Positions 9,675-19,711 of a DNA stretch of 64,000 nucleotides are shown piece by piece; position 1 is the first letter of the stretch, and each line of letters opens with the position of its first letter. The DNA is from Mesotaenium endlicherianum (taxonomy: Eukaryota > Streptophyta > Zygnematophyceae > Zygnematales > Mesotaeniaceae). The notes under the pieces are model-generated. The model searched no databases. It was not told the DNA's origin and worked only from the letters and a program-made list of their open reading frames with translations. Location of the stretch: positions 114,540 to 178,539 of the forward strand of contig WELA01011789.1 in the NCBI GenBank assembly GCA_009602735.1, in the 5' to 3' direction. The position numbers and the translations under genes were made by a program.

Positions 9675-11682
9675 CTAGTACTTGGCCTGAAGAAGACTGA
9701 GGGTGCGCTTGACACCGAAGTGCCCGAGGGACTCGTGCACTCGGCGCACCAGCTGACTGCGTATGGCAGGCTCAGGGACCACCAGGACGGAGCCGTCTGC
9801 CATCACGCGTCGCACGCGCCCCTCCATGAAAATGAAGTCGCGGCTGCGCCTGAGGATGCGGTCGCGCTCGCGTGCGCTGACATCGGGTGCCAACTCCTTG
9901 GTCGTGACGTACTGCAGCACTGGGGCGTCGTCCCACACGTCCTCGGGACCGCGCTGCCAGCTGTCTTGATCCTCTGCCGCTGCCAGGGCCAATCGCCGAG
10001 TGGTGACGGTGACCATGTCCAGGCTAGTAAGCCCTGCGGGCCGCACATCGCCGTCCACGATGAAGGCCAGGAAGGCTGCCGCGTGCCAGGCCACCGGCTC
10101 ATCCTCATCGTGGCGGGCCACAGTGAGATCCCTTGAGGAGGGCAGCGGGTTACGGCTGAGACCGTCAGCGTCCAGGTTGGTCGAGCTTGGACGGTGGTGC
10201 ACGTCGAAGGTGTACCCCTGCAAGATAAGCGCCCACCGTGCGTACTTGCCGGTCAAGCGCTCTGACGTCATGAGCCACTTAAGTGGCTGATGATCGGTGA
10301 CCAGGCGGAAGTGCGTGCCGTAGAGATAGTGCCTGAAGTGCACAATCGCCCAGACCGCTGCCAGGCACTCCCCCTCGTAGGAGCCGTAGTTGCCCTCCGC
10401 GGTTGTTGCTGCGGCTGGCGTAGGCCACCACATGCTCGAAGCCGTCATGCTCCTGCACCAGCACAGCGCCTAGCCCTGCCTGCGACCAGTCGGTGTGGAG
10501 GATGAAGGGCTTTGCGTAGTCAGGACGCCGAAGCACAGGAGCGCTCACCAGTAGCTCCTTGAGCTTATTGAATGCCGCCTGCTGCTCTGGTCCCCACACG
10601 TAGGCAACGCCCTTGCGGAGCAAGTCGTTGAGCGGCTTGGCTAGCTCGCTGAACCCTGGCACGAAGCGGCGGTAGTAGTTGGCGATGCCGAGGAAGGCCC
10701 GCAGCTGCGAGAGATCTGTAGGAGGTGGGATGCCTGTGATGGCCGAGATCTTCGCCAGCTGGGGTGCCAAGCCGCTGGAGGAGAGCAGGTGGCCAAGGTA
10801 CTCCACCTCGCGGGTCCCAAAAGTGCACTTGCCTGGATGGCACTTGAGCCCAGCGGCCTCCAAGCGGTCCAAGACAGCAGTGATGTGCGCCACGTGCTCC
10901 TCAAGCGTCTGACTGAAGACGAGCACGTCATCGATGTAGCATTGGGCAAAGGACAGCCCGACCAGCTCCTTATCCATCACCCTCTGAAAGGTAGCTGGCG
11001 TGTTCTTCAATCCGAACGGCATCACCACCCATTCGTAGAGCCGCTGTGCTCCCCAGAACGCCGTCTTATGCTGGTCCTCCTCGGCGATGGGAATCTGGTT
11101 GAAGCCCTGACGCAGATCCAGCACTGAGAACCAAGTGTACGTGCCAATGTCGTCAAAGATCTCGTCAGGCGTCGGCATAGGATATCTGTCCTGCTCGGTG
11201 ACCTCGTTCAGCCTACGATAGTCACCGCACATCCTCTTCTCGGACCAGTTGCCCGAGGCATCCTTCTTGGCTGGCATGACCGTGGGTGCGGCATAGCGAG
11301 AGGAGGACTCCCGAATGAGCCGGTTGTCCTTTAGCTTGCCTGTCTGCGCGCTGATCAAGCCATCCTCGAAGTGGCTGTAGCGATAACGCTTCAGGAAAAT
11401 GGGCTCCTGCGACGTGAGAGTAATCCGCATGGGGTCCCCCTTATAGCGTCCGAGATCGTGCATGCCGCTGGCAAAGCTGGTGCTGAGCCTCCCGTCCAGC
11501 AGTGCCGTCAACTGTGCAGCCTGTGCCTTGGTGAGTGTCCCCCCCAGCTTCCATGTTGGTGGAGCTGGTGGCGTCGCCTGGCCTGCTGGAGTCTCCTGTC
11601 TTGCCGCTGGGGTAGACTGTGGTGCTGCAGGTGTCACCTGCCCTGCAGCGGTTGGCGCTCGGCCTGCCGCGGGTACCTGCAC
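9675..11682 (-). CDS. Element A: reverse transcriptase, RNase H and integrase N-terminal region
   Basis: The 11682-10279 frame contains the RT core: RYPMPTPDEIFDDIG, SVLDLRQGFNQIPIAEEDQHK, VMPFGLKN, the catalytic CYIDDVLVFS box (10927-10938), KCHPGKCTFG and IANYYRRFVPGFSELAKPL. RNase H starts at FILHTDWSQAGLGAVLV with its first Asp intact. The frame shifts near 10400, and the RNase H/integrase part continues at 10448-9675 (EGNYGSYEGECLAAVWAIVH, then VTDHQPLKWL). That block ends with the integrase HHCC region, HESLGHFGVKRTLSLLQAKY. The RT frame is open upstream and overlaps the end of the methyltransferase frame in the -1 phase. RT motifs look intact; RNase H is broken by the frameshift. Confidence 0.9.
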
Positions 11683-12966
11683 CGTGGCAGCTGCGGCCAG
11701 CTGCCTGGCACCGTCTGCCTGCGAGCGAGGAAAAAGAAAAGGTGGCCGGGACTCCTTAGGTCGCTGTGAGGACTCCTCTCTCCGTCATCCCCCCCCCAGC
11801 AAACCAGAGTTGTCCGTGCGCGACGGCGGGGAGGTGGGGCGCGCGCGCGCCTGTGGTGCAGGCCCTGCGCGCTGAGGATGCCACGTCGTGCCGAGTGGGG
11901 CCTGATTGTCATCGTCGGTGGAGTCATCGTCCATATCGTGGGCAGGCCGAGGCAGCTCTGGATGCCGGGCTGTGGCGTAGAGAGGTGCCAAGGCCTGCGT
12001 CTGCAGGAGAATCCATGTGAGAACGTTGGCGTCGATTGCCTGCCCCAAGAGGCGAATGCGGTTCACCTCAGTGAGACCGTCCACCTGTGTGAGATGCGGC
12101 GGGAAGCCCATGGCACGCTCCATCTTCGCAGGGCGCGGCCTGTCAAACATGCCAGTCTCCAAGTCGATGACCATCTCGCGCTGATCCCCGACGAAGGCGT
12201 CGCTGTCGTAGCGGCTGACAAAAGTCGGCAGCGCGCGAGTGACGTCATGCAGGACCTCACACTGCGCCATGGAGGGATGTGGGAGTGCAGTCACGCGCTG
12301 GGCCAGGCGAGGGGCATCGAGGATGGAGTCAACGGTGCGTGAGTGACGTGGATGTGAGGCGGCCAACGCCTCGAGAGTACCTGGCATCGCCAGGTTCGTG
12401 AAGTAGGCGCGGACGCGGTGCGCGAAGGAACCAATTTGGGCAGCGTCGATGACGGCCTCGCGGCCGACGTAGCTGCTGCAAAGAGCGAAGTCGGCGCTAA
12501 CATCGGGTCGGCGATTGTGGCGCGCGGCCACGTTCTCCAGGATCCACGCAAGTGTGTGTGGCGGCTGGCGATCCTCAACAATGTTGAGGACGCGGAGCAA
12601 GTGCCAGAAGAGGGCCGTGCGGGGATCGCTGAGCGCCCTGCCACGTCCGGCTCTTGAGAAGCCCTGGCAATCCCAACCGGCGATGACGAGGTCAATGGGC
12701 CCAAGTCGGGTGACATGCTCGACGGTGATGTCGCGGATGTCCATGGGCCAGTCTGTCTGAGCGCGGCGGAATGCATGCGCGNATGCGCGGGAAGGAGTTC
12801 AGGGAACCGCTCGTGGCCCAACGCAATCTGCCGACGGGCCACCTGCTGGGCCTCAAGATCGAGATCGACGTAGACGTAGCGGCGCACCGGGATGCCGGCC
12901 TGTAAGGTTGCGAGTAACCCGGTGGCGATGCCGGTGAAGAGCTTGACGAGGACGATGCCGCCGGGC
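11634..12966 (-). CDS. Element A: DNMT3-like cytosine-C5 DNA methyltransferase
   Basis: The motif order fits C5-methyltransferases and is closest to DNMT3. Motif I is VLVKLFTGIATGLLAT (AdoMet binding) and motif II YVYVDLDLEAQQVARR. Motifs III-IV are MDIRDITVEHV and GPIDLVIAGWDCQGFS, with the catalytic Cys at codon 12667-12669. Motif VI is LAWILENVAARH, a motif VIII-like AHRVRAYFTNLAMPG follows, and motifs IX-X are AKMERAMGFPPHLTQ and RIRLLGQAIDANVLTW. The usual Pro before the catalytic Cys is Asp (WDC). An undetermined base at 12782, inside a duplicated ATGCGCG, splits the frame between motifs II and III. A C9 run near 11790 shifts it again. All catalytic motifs are otherwise open, so this copy could encode an intact domain. 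The frame ends at TGA 11634-11636. Confidence 0.88.
12782..12782. other. Single undetermined base inside the methyltransferase
   Basis: An isolated N sits in ATGCGCG-N-ATGCGCG. The reading frames on its two sides differ. The local duplication and N look like an imperfect assembly join or polishing artefact, not a genuine frameshift. Confidence 0.6.
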
Positions 12967-14967
12967 CGCTCGTCTAGAGCGTCGGCGCAGATAGGAGTCG
13001 GAAGTGGGCGACACCCCATGGCGGGGGTGCCGGGCTGAGCGGGCGGCGGGAAGGTACGCTCGGCGCTGTGCTGATGTGGCGCCATGCGGAGGGCGGCCAC
13101 AGCATGGTCTGCGTAGTCACGCGTAAGGCTGGGGATGCGGTCAGTGAGCGGCTGCGGACGCTCCTCCCGTGCGTGGTCCTGGTAGGTGCGCCACCGCAGG
13201 CGCGCATCCTGCAGGGTTGTCGGGGAGACAACGCGGGCCTGACGTCGGGCCGAGGCCACGCACAGCTGCTGCCACTTGTCGCGCTGGGCGTGGTCAGCCT
13301 GGTGCGAGGCCGCGTGGGCCAGCGGGTCGACAACAGAACGTTGAGGTAAGTAGGGGTGCGGGTCGAAGTAGGCCCGCTGGCGTGCGCGCATGTCTGCAGA
13401 GGGGACTGTGCAGACGGAGCGCTCGGAGCTTTCGACCTCCTGCGAGGACCGAACTAGCCGTCGAGGGGCCAGCTGGACTCGCGGCCGGGGCTGCCCTCGT
13501 GGGACGGGCGCGTCTCGGGGCTGCTGGAGACTGGACATGAGCCGTGTGCGTGCGGCGGCCGTAAAGGGGTGACGACTGGGCGTCCTGCTGTCGGTGCGGG
13601 CTAGTTTGGGAGGATGTGACCCGGAGGGACCGTCGCCAGCGATGTGGCTGCGAGGGACGCTGGCGCGCGGAGCTGCAGGGGCCAGCATCACGAAATGCGC
13701 CTCGGAAGAAGACTGAGCGTCGTCGCCAGCTGAGAGGGACCGGAAGGGCGGAGTGCGGCGTCGGTCTCGAGTGTCGTCGTATGGCGGCGTGTTTCCGCGG
13801 GCTCGCGTGTCGTCGTAAGGAGGTGTGCGCTCCCTGTTGTCGTAGGGCGGCGTGACGGAGCGGGATTGCGGCTCCCGGAGGGGAGTCACCTCTCACGTCT
13901 CGCAAAGGGGTGTGAGCAATCCGGAGCGGCTCATCTCGCGGAGAGGAGTGGTCTCTCGAGCGGGTCCGATGGTCGGCCAAGTGCGCTATGCGTAGGTCAG
14001 ATGGGCGCAGATAGACGGGGTTGTGCGGTGTGGTTCGCGGACGCTGAGCCTGGTCGCTGGCTGCTGTATGGAGTGTGTGCCAGCGCTAGAGGAGGCCGCG
14101 GCAGCCCGGCTCGTCGCAAACAAATGCGCGATGCGGCGACACTCGTGGCTTGTCGAACAGTCGTGTGACACTGGTCGGCTGGGTCCAGCGGCGTCGGTGC
14201 AAGCCCTGCTGGGCCAGTCGTGAGTCATGGGCTGGCTGGGTGCGCTGAAGCCGGGCGGACCAGTAGGTGTGTGCTGCCTGCGTGCCGTAGGCGCAGCTGG
14301 AGGGGGCTCCTCGGGTGGCGCCGCGCTGAGGACCTCGACGGAAGCCTCTGGCAGTCGTTCCCACTGCGTCTCCTCCTCACTTTTGAGGGACTGGTCGTTG
14401 GATCTGCCAGGATAAGCTGCCTGCCGCATGGCCTCGTCTTTGGATGCCATGGGGCGAGGCCAGGTCTCGCCGGTCTGATGCGAGGCGTCGTGAGGGGGCA
14501 GCTGAGAGTCCATACTATATTGAATGGCCACGCCAACAGGGACGTCGTGGCGAACGTGGACGTCGGTCCTCGTGGACGGTTCGCCTCGAGAGGCTGAGAC
14601 CCCCTGATGAGCCGTAGGCGCTGCAACCGCACCGCGGGCAAGGGCGGCGGCAGCGATGGCTGTGCTGGCCGTGGCGAGGGCCTCTGTGGCATCGTCCGCC
14701 ATCTGCCGCATCATCGCGCTGTGGGCAGTGCAGATGCGGATTTGCTCCCTGGCCTGGGCTGCCAGGACATCCGCCTGCTGCTGCGGCGTGAGATGGAGCT
14801 CGGCACTAGGTAGGTCCGGCTCCACGTCCTGTGCCTCGAGCAGGTCCACCCCCACAGAGATCTCCTCGTCCTCGGGCCCATCCTTATCGGTCTTGACTGC
14901 TGGCCGGCCATCGTCCAGCCCCATGAAGCCGTAAAGAGCGGACACTGCTGGGCGGCGATCGACAATG
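12967..14967 (-). CDS. Element A: linker polyprotein between protease and methyltransferase
   Basis: About 660 codons of biased composition connect protease and methyltransferase in one frame. The first part (15071-13986) has LYGFMGLDDGRPAV, an acidic stretch (KDGPEDEEISVGVDLLEAQD) and an Ala-rich helix-like run. The second part (13889 downward) has short repeats of the form TPLRE and TPPYD(D/N)xR, then basic Arg-rich sequence and a conserved stretch (MAPHQHS, PAMGCRPLPTPI) just before motif I. A TAG at 13986-13988 and a TGA at 13893-13895 interrupt the frame. The TGA sits where copy B has Arg (AREVTPLR), so a CGA-to-TGA change is likely. The function is unknown; it may be a disordered tether. 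Confidence 0.6.
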
Positions 14968-15420
14968 TCAAGGGGCAAGGATGCGGTGCGCGTCCCCCCT
15001 GTCCTCCAGTCGGGACGATAGAAGACGCGCTCTGCCCAGTTGTCGACCAATGTTGTCGACCGCGGCGCCAATGGGAAAGAGCACGTCCTGCCCTAGGAGT
15101 ACATCGAAGGACTCGGAAGGAGTGACGAGTGCGTGCCGATGGATGGTTGTCTCGTTTGCCGTGCCTGGGCGCAGAGTGAACAGTAGCGCCAACCTCGTGC
15201 GGCCGGCGACGATCTCGGACGTGCCGGCGGCGGTGTTAATGCGCGTCGGTGAGTCCTCCAAGTCAGCGGAAGAGAGTCCCAGCTGACGGAAGTAGCGGAG
15301 GCTGATGAGAACCGGCTGCGCTCCGGTGTCATGATGCGCTGCGGCGCCTGGGTGTTGACGAGCACGATCCCCTGCGAATTATCCAAAAACGCGGCGTTAG
15401 GAGTGCTGATCATCCTGCGC
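14968..15420 (-). pseudogene. Element A: retropepsin-like protease, 4-bp deletion
   Basis: It aligns with the better-preserved segment of copy B, where an xNTGAQQVLIS motif is followed by LRYFRQVGLSSADLEDL and FDVLLGQDVLFP, a pattern typical of aspartic proteases (active-site triad, later LLGxD). In copy A a 4-bp deletion near 15330 removes the catalytic codon and shifts the frame, which resumes as EDSPTRINTAAGTSEIVAG and FDVLLGQDVLFPIGAAVDN. A 13-bp tandem duplication (GTCGACAACATTG) near 15050 breaks the frame again. Upstream, a conserved block (MTTVQLSAEVISLALHRMPA, FAELGVSMEATRQAAQL) precedes the protease in both copies. Confidence 0.65.
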
Positions 15421-15909
15421 TCATGCGCAGGGCGCGCAGGCGTGGATCGTACCGCGGTGGCGGCATCGGCCGTCGGCCTCCTGGCGGCAGTGCGCAGCGT
15501 GGCTCTGCGTGACTGGAGCATCAGTTGAGCGGCCTGCCTTGTTGCCTCCATAGAGACGCCGAGCTCTGCGAAGGAGACCGCCGGCATGCGATGCAGTGCT
15601 AGAGAGATGACCTCGGCGCTGAGCTGCACCGTCGTCATAGGTGAAGCAAGCGCATGTGGCGTCGGCTCTGCTGAGGTTGTGGAGGGCTCTAGGATGCGGA
15701 AGGAACGGGGCAGCCGCGGTGCCTCCTCCGTCCGGCATCCCTGGTCTGGCCCGACGCGCTTCTGCAGAACAACGGGCCGATTGGCCGGTGCGGCGAGCGT
15801 GTGCTCGCGGCTCGCGCGCCCGACTGTGGAGCGGTTGCCGAGTGGCTGCGCGCGTGCGCAGCAGGCCAGAATGGCCGCTGCTGGCGCAGCCGGCAAACTT
15901 GCCGCGCAT

Positions 15910-16762
15910 NNNNNNNNNNNNNNNNNNNNNNNNNNNNNNNNNNNNNNNNNNNNNNNNNNNNNNNNNNNNNNNNNNNNNNNNNNNNNNNNNNNNNNNNNNN
16001 NNNNNNNNNNNNNNNNNNNNNNNNNNNNNNNNNNNNNNNNNNNNNNNNNNNNNNNNNNNNNNNNNNNNNNNNNNNNNNNNNNNNNNNNNNNNNNNNNNNN
16101 NNNNNNNNNNNNNNNNNNNNNNNNNNNNNNNNNNNNNNNNNNNNNNNNNNNNNNNNNNNNNNNNNNNNNNNNNNNNNNNNNNNNNNNNNNNNNNNNNNNN
16201 NNNNNNNNNNNNNNNNNNNNNNNNNNNNNNNNNNNNNNNNNNNNNNNNNNNNNNNNNNNNNNNNNNNNNNNNNNNNNNNNNNNNNNNNNNNNNNNNNNNN
16301 NNNNNNNNNNNNNNNNNNNNNNNNNNNNNNNNNNNNNNNNNNNNNNNNNNNNNNNNNNNNNNNNNNNNNNNNNNNNNNNNNNNNNNNNNNNNNNNNNNNN
16401 NNNNNNNNNNNNNNNNNNNNNNNNNNNNNNNNNNNNNNNNNNNNNNNNNNNNNNNNNNNNNNNNNNNNNNNNNNNNNNNNNNNNNNNNNNNNNNNNNNNN
16501 NNNNNNNNNNNNNNNNNNNNNNNNNNNNNNNNNNNNNNNNNNNNNNNNNNNNNNNNNNNNNNNNNNNNNNNNNNNNNNNNNNNNNNNNNNNNNNNNNNNN
16601 NNNNNNNNNNNNNNNNNNNNNNNNNNNNNNNNNNNNNNNNNNNNNNNNNNNNNNNNNNNNNNNNNNNNNNNNNNNNNNNNNNNNNNNNNNNNNNNNNNNN
16701 NNNNNNNNNNNNNNNNNNNNNNNNNNNNNNNNNNNNNNNNNNNNNNNNNNNNNNNNNNNNNN
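15910..16762. other. Assembly gap (853 N)
   Basis: A run of N between the Gag and protease parts of element A. In copy B the corresponding region at 63830-64000 is built from imperfect GCTGGCGC/GCAGGTGC repeats coding Ala/Gly/Pro-rich sequence. That likely explains the failed assembly here. The true length is unknown, so the frame across the gap cannot be judged. Confidence 0.95.
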
Positions 16763-18546
16763 GCTGCGGCCGGACCCGCTGTAGCCGTGCACGCCGCCAG
16801 GTGCCCCCGTCCTTGCCTGCCAGCTGTCGCTACGCGGGCCGACGGGAGGCCTGCTGGTGCCAGCAGGGAAACGCAAGCCAGGGGCTCTGTCGGGGCCTCG
16901 GCTGGCCCGCGTGCGCGCGAGTTTGCGTTGGGAGATGGCGCATCCGCGCAGTCGTGCAGCCTGCCATACGGCAGTCTGTCGGGGCTCCGGCTGTCATTGC
17001 TGGCAGCTGTCAGAGCGGTGCGCCCAGGGCTAGCAGAGCTGCCTGTGCGGACGCCTGCAGCTCTGGCAGCGGGCGCTACGTCGTAACGCGGACGTGCGCG
17101 GGGCTGCGGTGCTGCCGCTGAGCCTGATGGGTGTGCTGAAGCTGTGCGTGCGCCAGCTGTCAGTGCCGTGGGGTAGGACGGTGGTGCGGACGCGAGGAGT
17201 GCTCCGCACGCGTCATAGTTATCGACGTCGACGAGGCCACGGAGTCTAGCGATCTCCGCGTTGGCCTCCACGAGGGCGTCGCCGACGTCGTCGAAGCTGC
17301 AGTACTCGGCTCCAGGCATCAATGCGGCGTCCATCGTGGCCGTAGCTGCTGTCATCGCGGGGCGGCCACCCGTACGAGGGTTGCGTGCGCCTCGCTGTCC
17401 TGCTGAAGGCGTAGGGCCGTCGCGAGCGCGTCCGTTCTCGACGTCGCGCTTCTTTTGCAGACAGACGATCTGCAGGTGGCTGGCCTTGCCACAATAGGTG
17501 CAGTCGCCGGGCTTGCCATTCTGCGCGAGAGTGCAGTTCTGGCGTGAGTGGCCCATCTTCTCGCAGGACCAGCATGGATCGCTCGTAATGGCAGCCATGG
17601 AAATGCGGCCACGCGTAGCTCCGCGCTGCTGCGTCTGCTGGGGTAGCTGAGAGCGCTGAGGCTGCTGTTGCTGCAACTGGGGCTGGCGGGCAGGCGTCGT
17701 GCGCGTCGTAGAAGACGGCAGCACTGAGGCCTCCTGGCGCACGCCCGTGGATGCTAAGCCCACACGATCGCTAATGTTGCTCCGTGCGGCGGCCAAGCTC
17801 TGCTTCTCAATGGAGAGGTAGGCCTGCTCCAGAGAATACTCTGAACCGTGGCGGTTGATGAGGGGGACTACGGCCCTCTCCCTCAGACGCGGCTCGACGG
17901 CACGCAAGAAGATCGCCGCGGCCTCCCGGTCGGTGACAGTGCCGACATCGCGGCGGAGGTGCACCAAGTGGCTGTACATCATGCGGATAGTCTCGTTCTT
18001 GCGTCGGAAGAAATGGTGCAGCTCGTACACCTTCTCTTCAGTTGCAGCCTGGAACTCTGTCTTCAGGATGTTCCAGAAGGCTTGCACTAGATCAGCTAGC
18101 AGGGTCGCCACTGGTGGGTCACCCACAAGCTCAGTGCGGGTCCGGAGCTCGGCCTCCTTCTCACGGAAGGTGTTGCGGGCCTCGTGCGAGAGGTAGCGCA
18201 TAAGCGTGTCAAAGACGTCGCGCTTAGTCAGCGTGGGTGTCTTGAGCTTTGCAGCCGCGAAGTCAGCCTGAAACTCCGAGATGGTATCTTCCAGATCACA
18301 GGTGCCTGGCCTACCGCTGAAGCAGGAGGCAAACCTGTCAGTCCTGACCTCGTGGTCACCTGCCATGGGATACCAAAAATCGTAGTGAGCCCACTGGGGA
18401 GGTAGCTCAGAAGCAACTGCTGTGTGCTGGAGAGCAGGTTGCTCTTCTTCGGCGGGTTCAGTGATAGTGCTGAGATCTGAGTCTGAGTCTTCTCCACTAA
18501 CCCCTTCGTAGTATGGCTGATAAGAAAGCCCACTACGGGTAGGCAT
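16763..18546 (-). CDS. Element A: Gag with two CCHC zinc knuckles
   Basis: It begins MPTRSGLSYQPYYEGVSGED at 18546, 57 bp inside the 5' LTR. A helical capsid-like region follows (FDTLMRYLSHEARNTFREKE, then VQAFWNILKTEFQAATEEKV, FFRRKNETIRMMYSHLVHLR), matching the retrotransposon gag domain pattern. A Gln-rich stretch precedes two CX2CX4HX4C knuckles, CWSCEKMGHSRQNC and CTYCGKASHLQIVC, which bind genomic RNA in this family. The C-terminal part is Ala/Pro/Arg-rich and runs into the N gap, so the end of Gag and its junction to protease are unseen. The frame is intact on this side. Confidence 0.85.
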
Positions 18547-18603
18547 ACGCTGAGGGTTCTAATTCCTTGCAGGCAAAGAGAGATCTTTTAGAAGTAAGGA
18601 AAG

Positions 18604-19589
18604 TGTACTTTCCAGAGTGAGCACCTCAAGACCGTAATCTGGTAGGAAAACAACTAATGAAGTATGGCCCAGAAGATCACTGGAAGCACATCATGATCTT
18701 CAGAGTAGTCCTATGGCAAGGGCTTAAGCTGTGACTTTGCTCACCACTTATGAAGTTCTTCAAGTGACCGGAAGCCTGGAAGGCTTGCTCTTCACAAGTT
18801 ACTCAGTGGTCCTGAAAACACAAGAGATAAAAGTGTAAACTTTACTGATAATCTTTGTTACTTACACCTGGCATAATGGACTTCTAACAGATGTCCCTTT
18901 TAGGGACATCTCTAGTATTTATACTCCTGGAAATCCGGCGGGGTATGCGGCGGATCCAATGCATGTAGTCATTCTAGGAGGCTCTCCTATGTCCACTAAT
19001 GTGTACAAGGCATGTACTAGCACTCCTATAGGCTAAGCATAACTCAAACCAATCAAAGCAAGGTGCGTAGGATATGCTACGTGTCTCTCATTGGCCGAGC
19101 TTACCTTGGGTGATTCTACCTAGATAGCGCCTCAAAAGTGGATCTGAAAGTTGAGGAAGCTTCCTCTAGGAGTAGGTGATGCAGTCACCAAGTTATAGCC
19201 TCAATGATGCACATATACTATGGAAATGCAAAGCTTATGTAGGCTAAGGGGCTCGCGGATTTGTGCGCACAAGCTAGGGGTTTTAGGGGGTCACGAATAG
19301 GCAAGAATGTGCACATTGAAACACAAATTGCCCTTTGGTGAGGATCCGCTAGGGGCCGGTAGGTGACGCGGACTAGATCGCTCATATCTCGCTCGATACT
19401 TGACCAAATGACGCGAACCCGGTGCCATTCGGAAGGTGACTCGACGCGCTACACTTTGGTGACTTGGAAATTGAGAAAAGGTCAACGTATGGATGCGTAA
19501 AGTCTATGCAAGTCGGCCTTCCTAGGTTGATGGTTCGCACATGTGGAGCTCGATTTCGTGCGGCAACCTCGACTCAATAAATCATGACA
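18604..19589 (-). repeat. 5' LTR of element A
   Basis: Mate of 7299-8288. In element orientation it starts TGTCATGATTTATTG and ends near AAAGTACA. The 57 bp between its inner end and the Gag start codon contain nothing resembling a TGG-initial tRNA primer-binding site, and the 136-bp segment S found next to the other LTR is missing here. The inner end of this LTR, with the primer site, may therefore be deleted. Confidence 0.85.
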
Positions 19590-19711
19590 CAGTTAGAGAA
19601 GTTTGTGCTGCCATTGTTTTAGCTCATATTAAGCGACTAGAGTATTCTTCGGGTGCAGCGCTTCAAAAAGTCATGGACGACTTTGAAGTGCTTCATGGTT
19701 GGAAAGGGATT
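19590..19711 (+). pseudogene. PIF/Harbinger transposase, segment 2
   Basis: Coding sequence resumes right after element A with TVREVCAAIVLAHIKRLEYS, then FEVLHGWKGI, the stretch that in this family links the helix-turn-helix to the first catalytic Asp. It continues the segment broken at 7154 and is cut again by the TIR element at 19712. A longer open frame across the LTR boundary (from 19541) is a chance fusion. Confidence 0.7.

Larger units (their letters stand above)
7155..19589 (-). mobile_element. LTR retrotransposon A: Gypsy-like, encodes a DNMT3-like methyltransferase
   Basis: A ~12.4-kb element on the minus strand, bounded by ~990-bp direct repeats (7299-8288 and 18604-19589), inserted in the helix-turn-helix region of a PIF/Harbinger transposase. 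In element order: LTR, Gag with two zinc knuckles, protease, linker, cytosine-C5 methyltransferase, RT, RNase H, integrase, PHD finger, LTR. The domain order with integrase after RNase H places it in the Ty3/Gypsy group. Damage includes an 853-base N gap, a single N in the methyltransferase, frameshifts in protease, RNase H, integrase and PHD, and in-frame stops in the linker. No clean target-site duplication is visible. A second copy, B, lies at 47479-48298 and 57151-64000. Confidence 0.85.

Noticed and set aside
11371-11875. Plus-strand frames opposite the element A and B pol genes (for example 11462-11875, 57190-58542, 58701-59252)
   Set aside because: Antisense shadows of GC-rich coding sequence. 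The minus-strand frames carry the recognisable domains.
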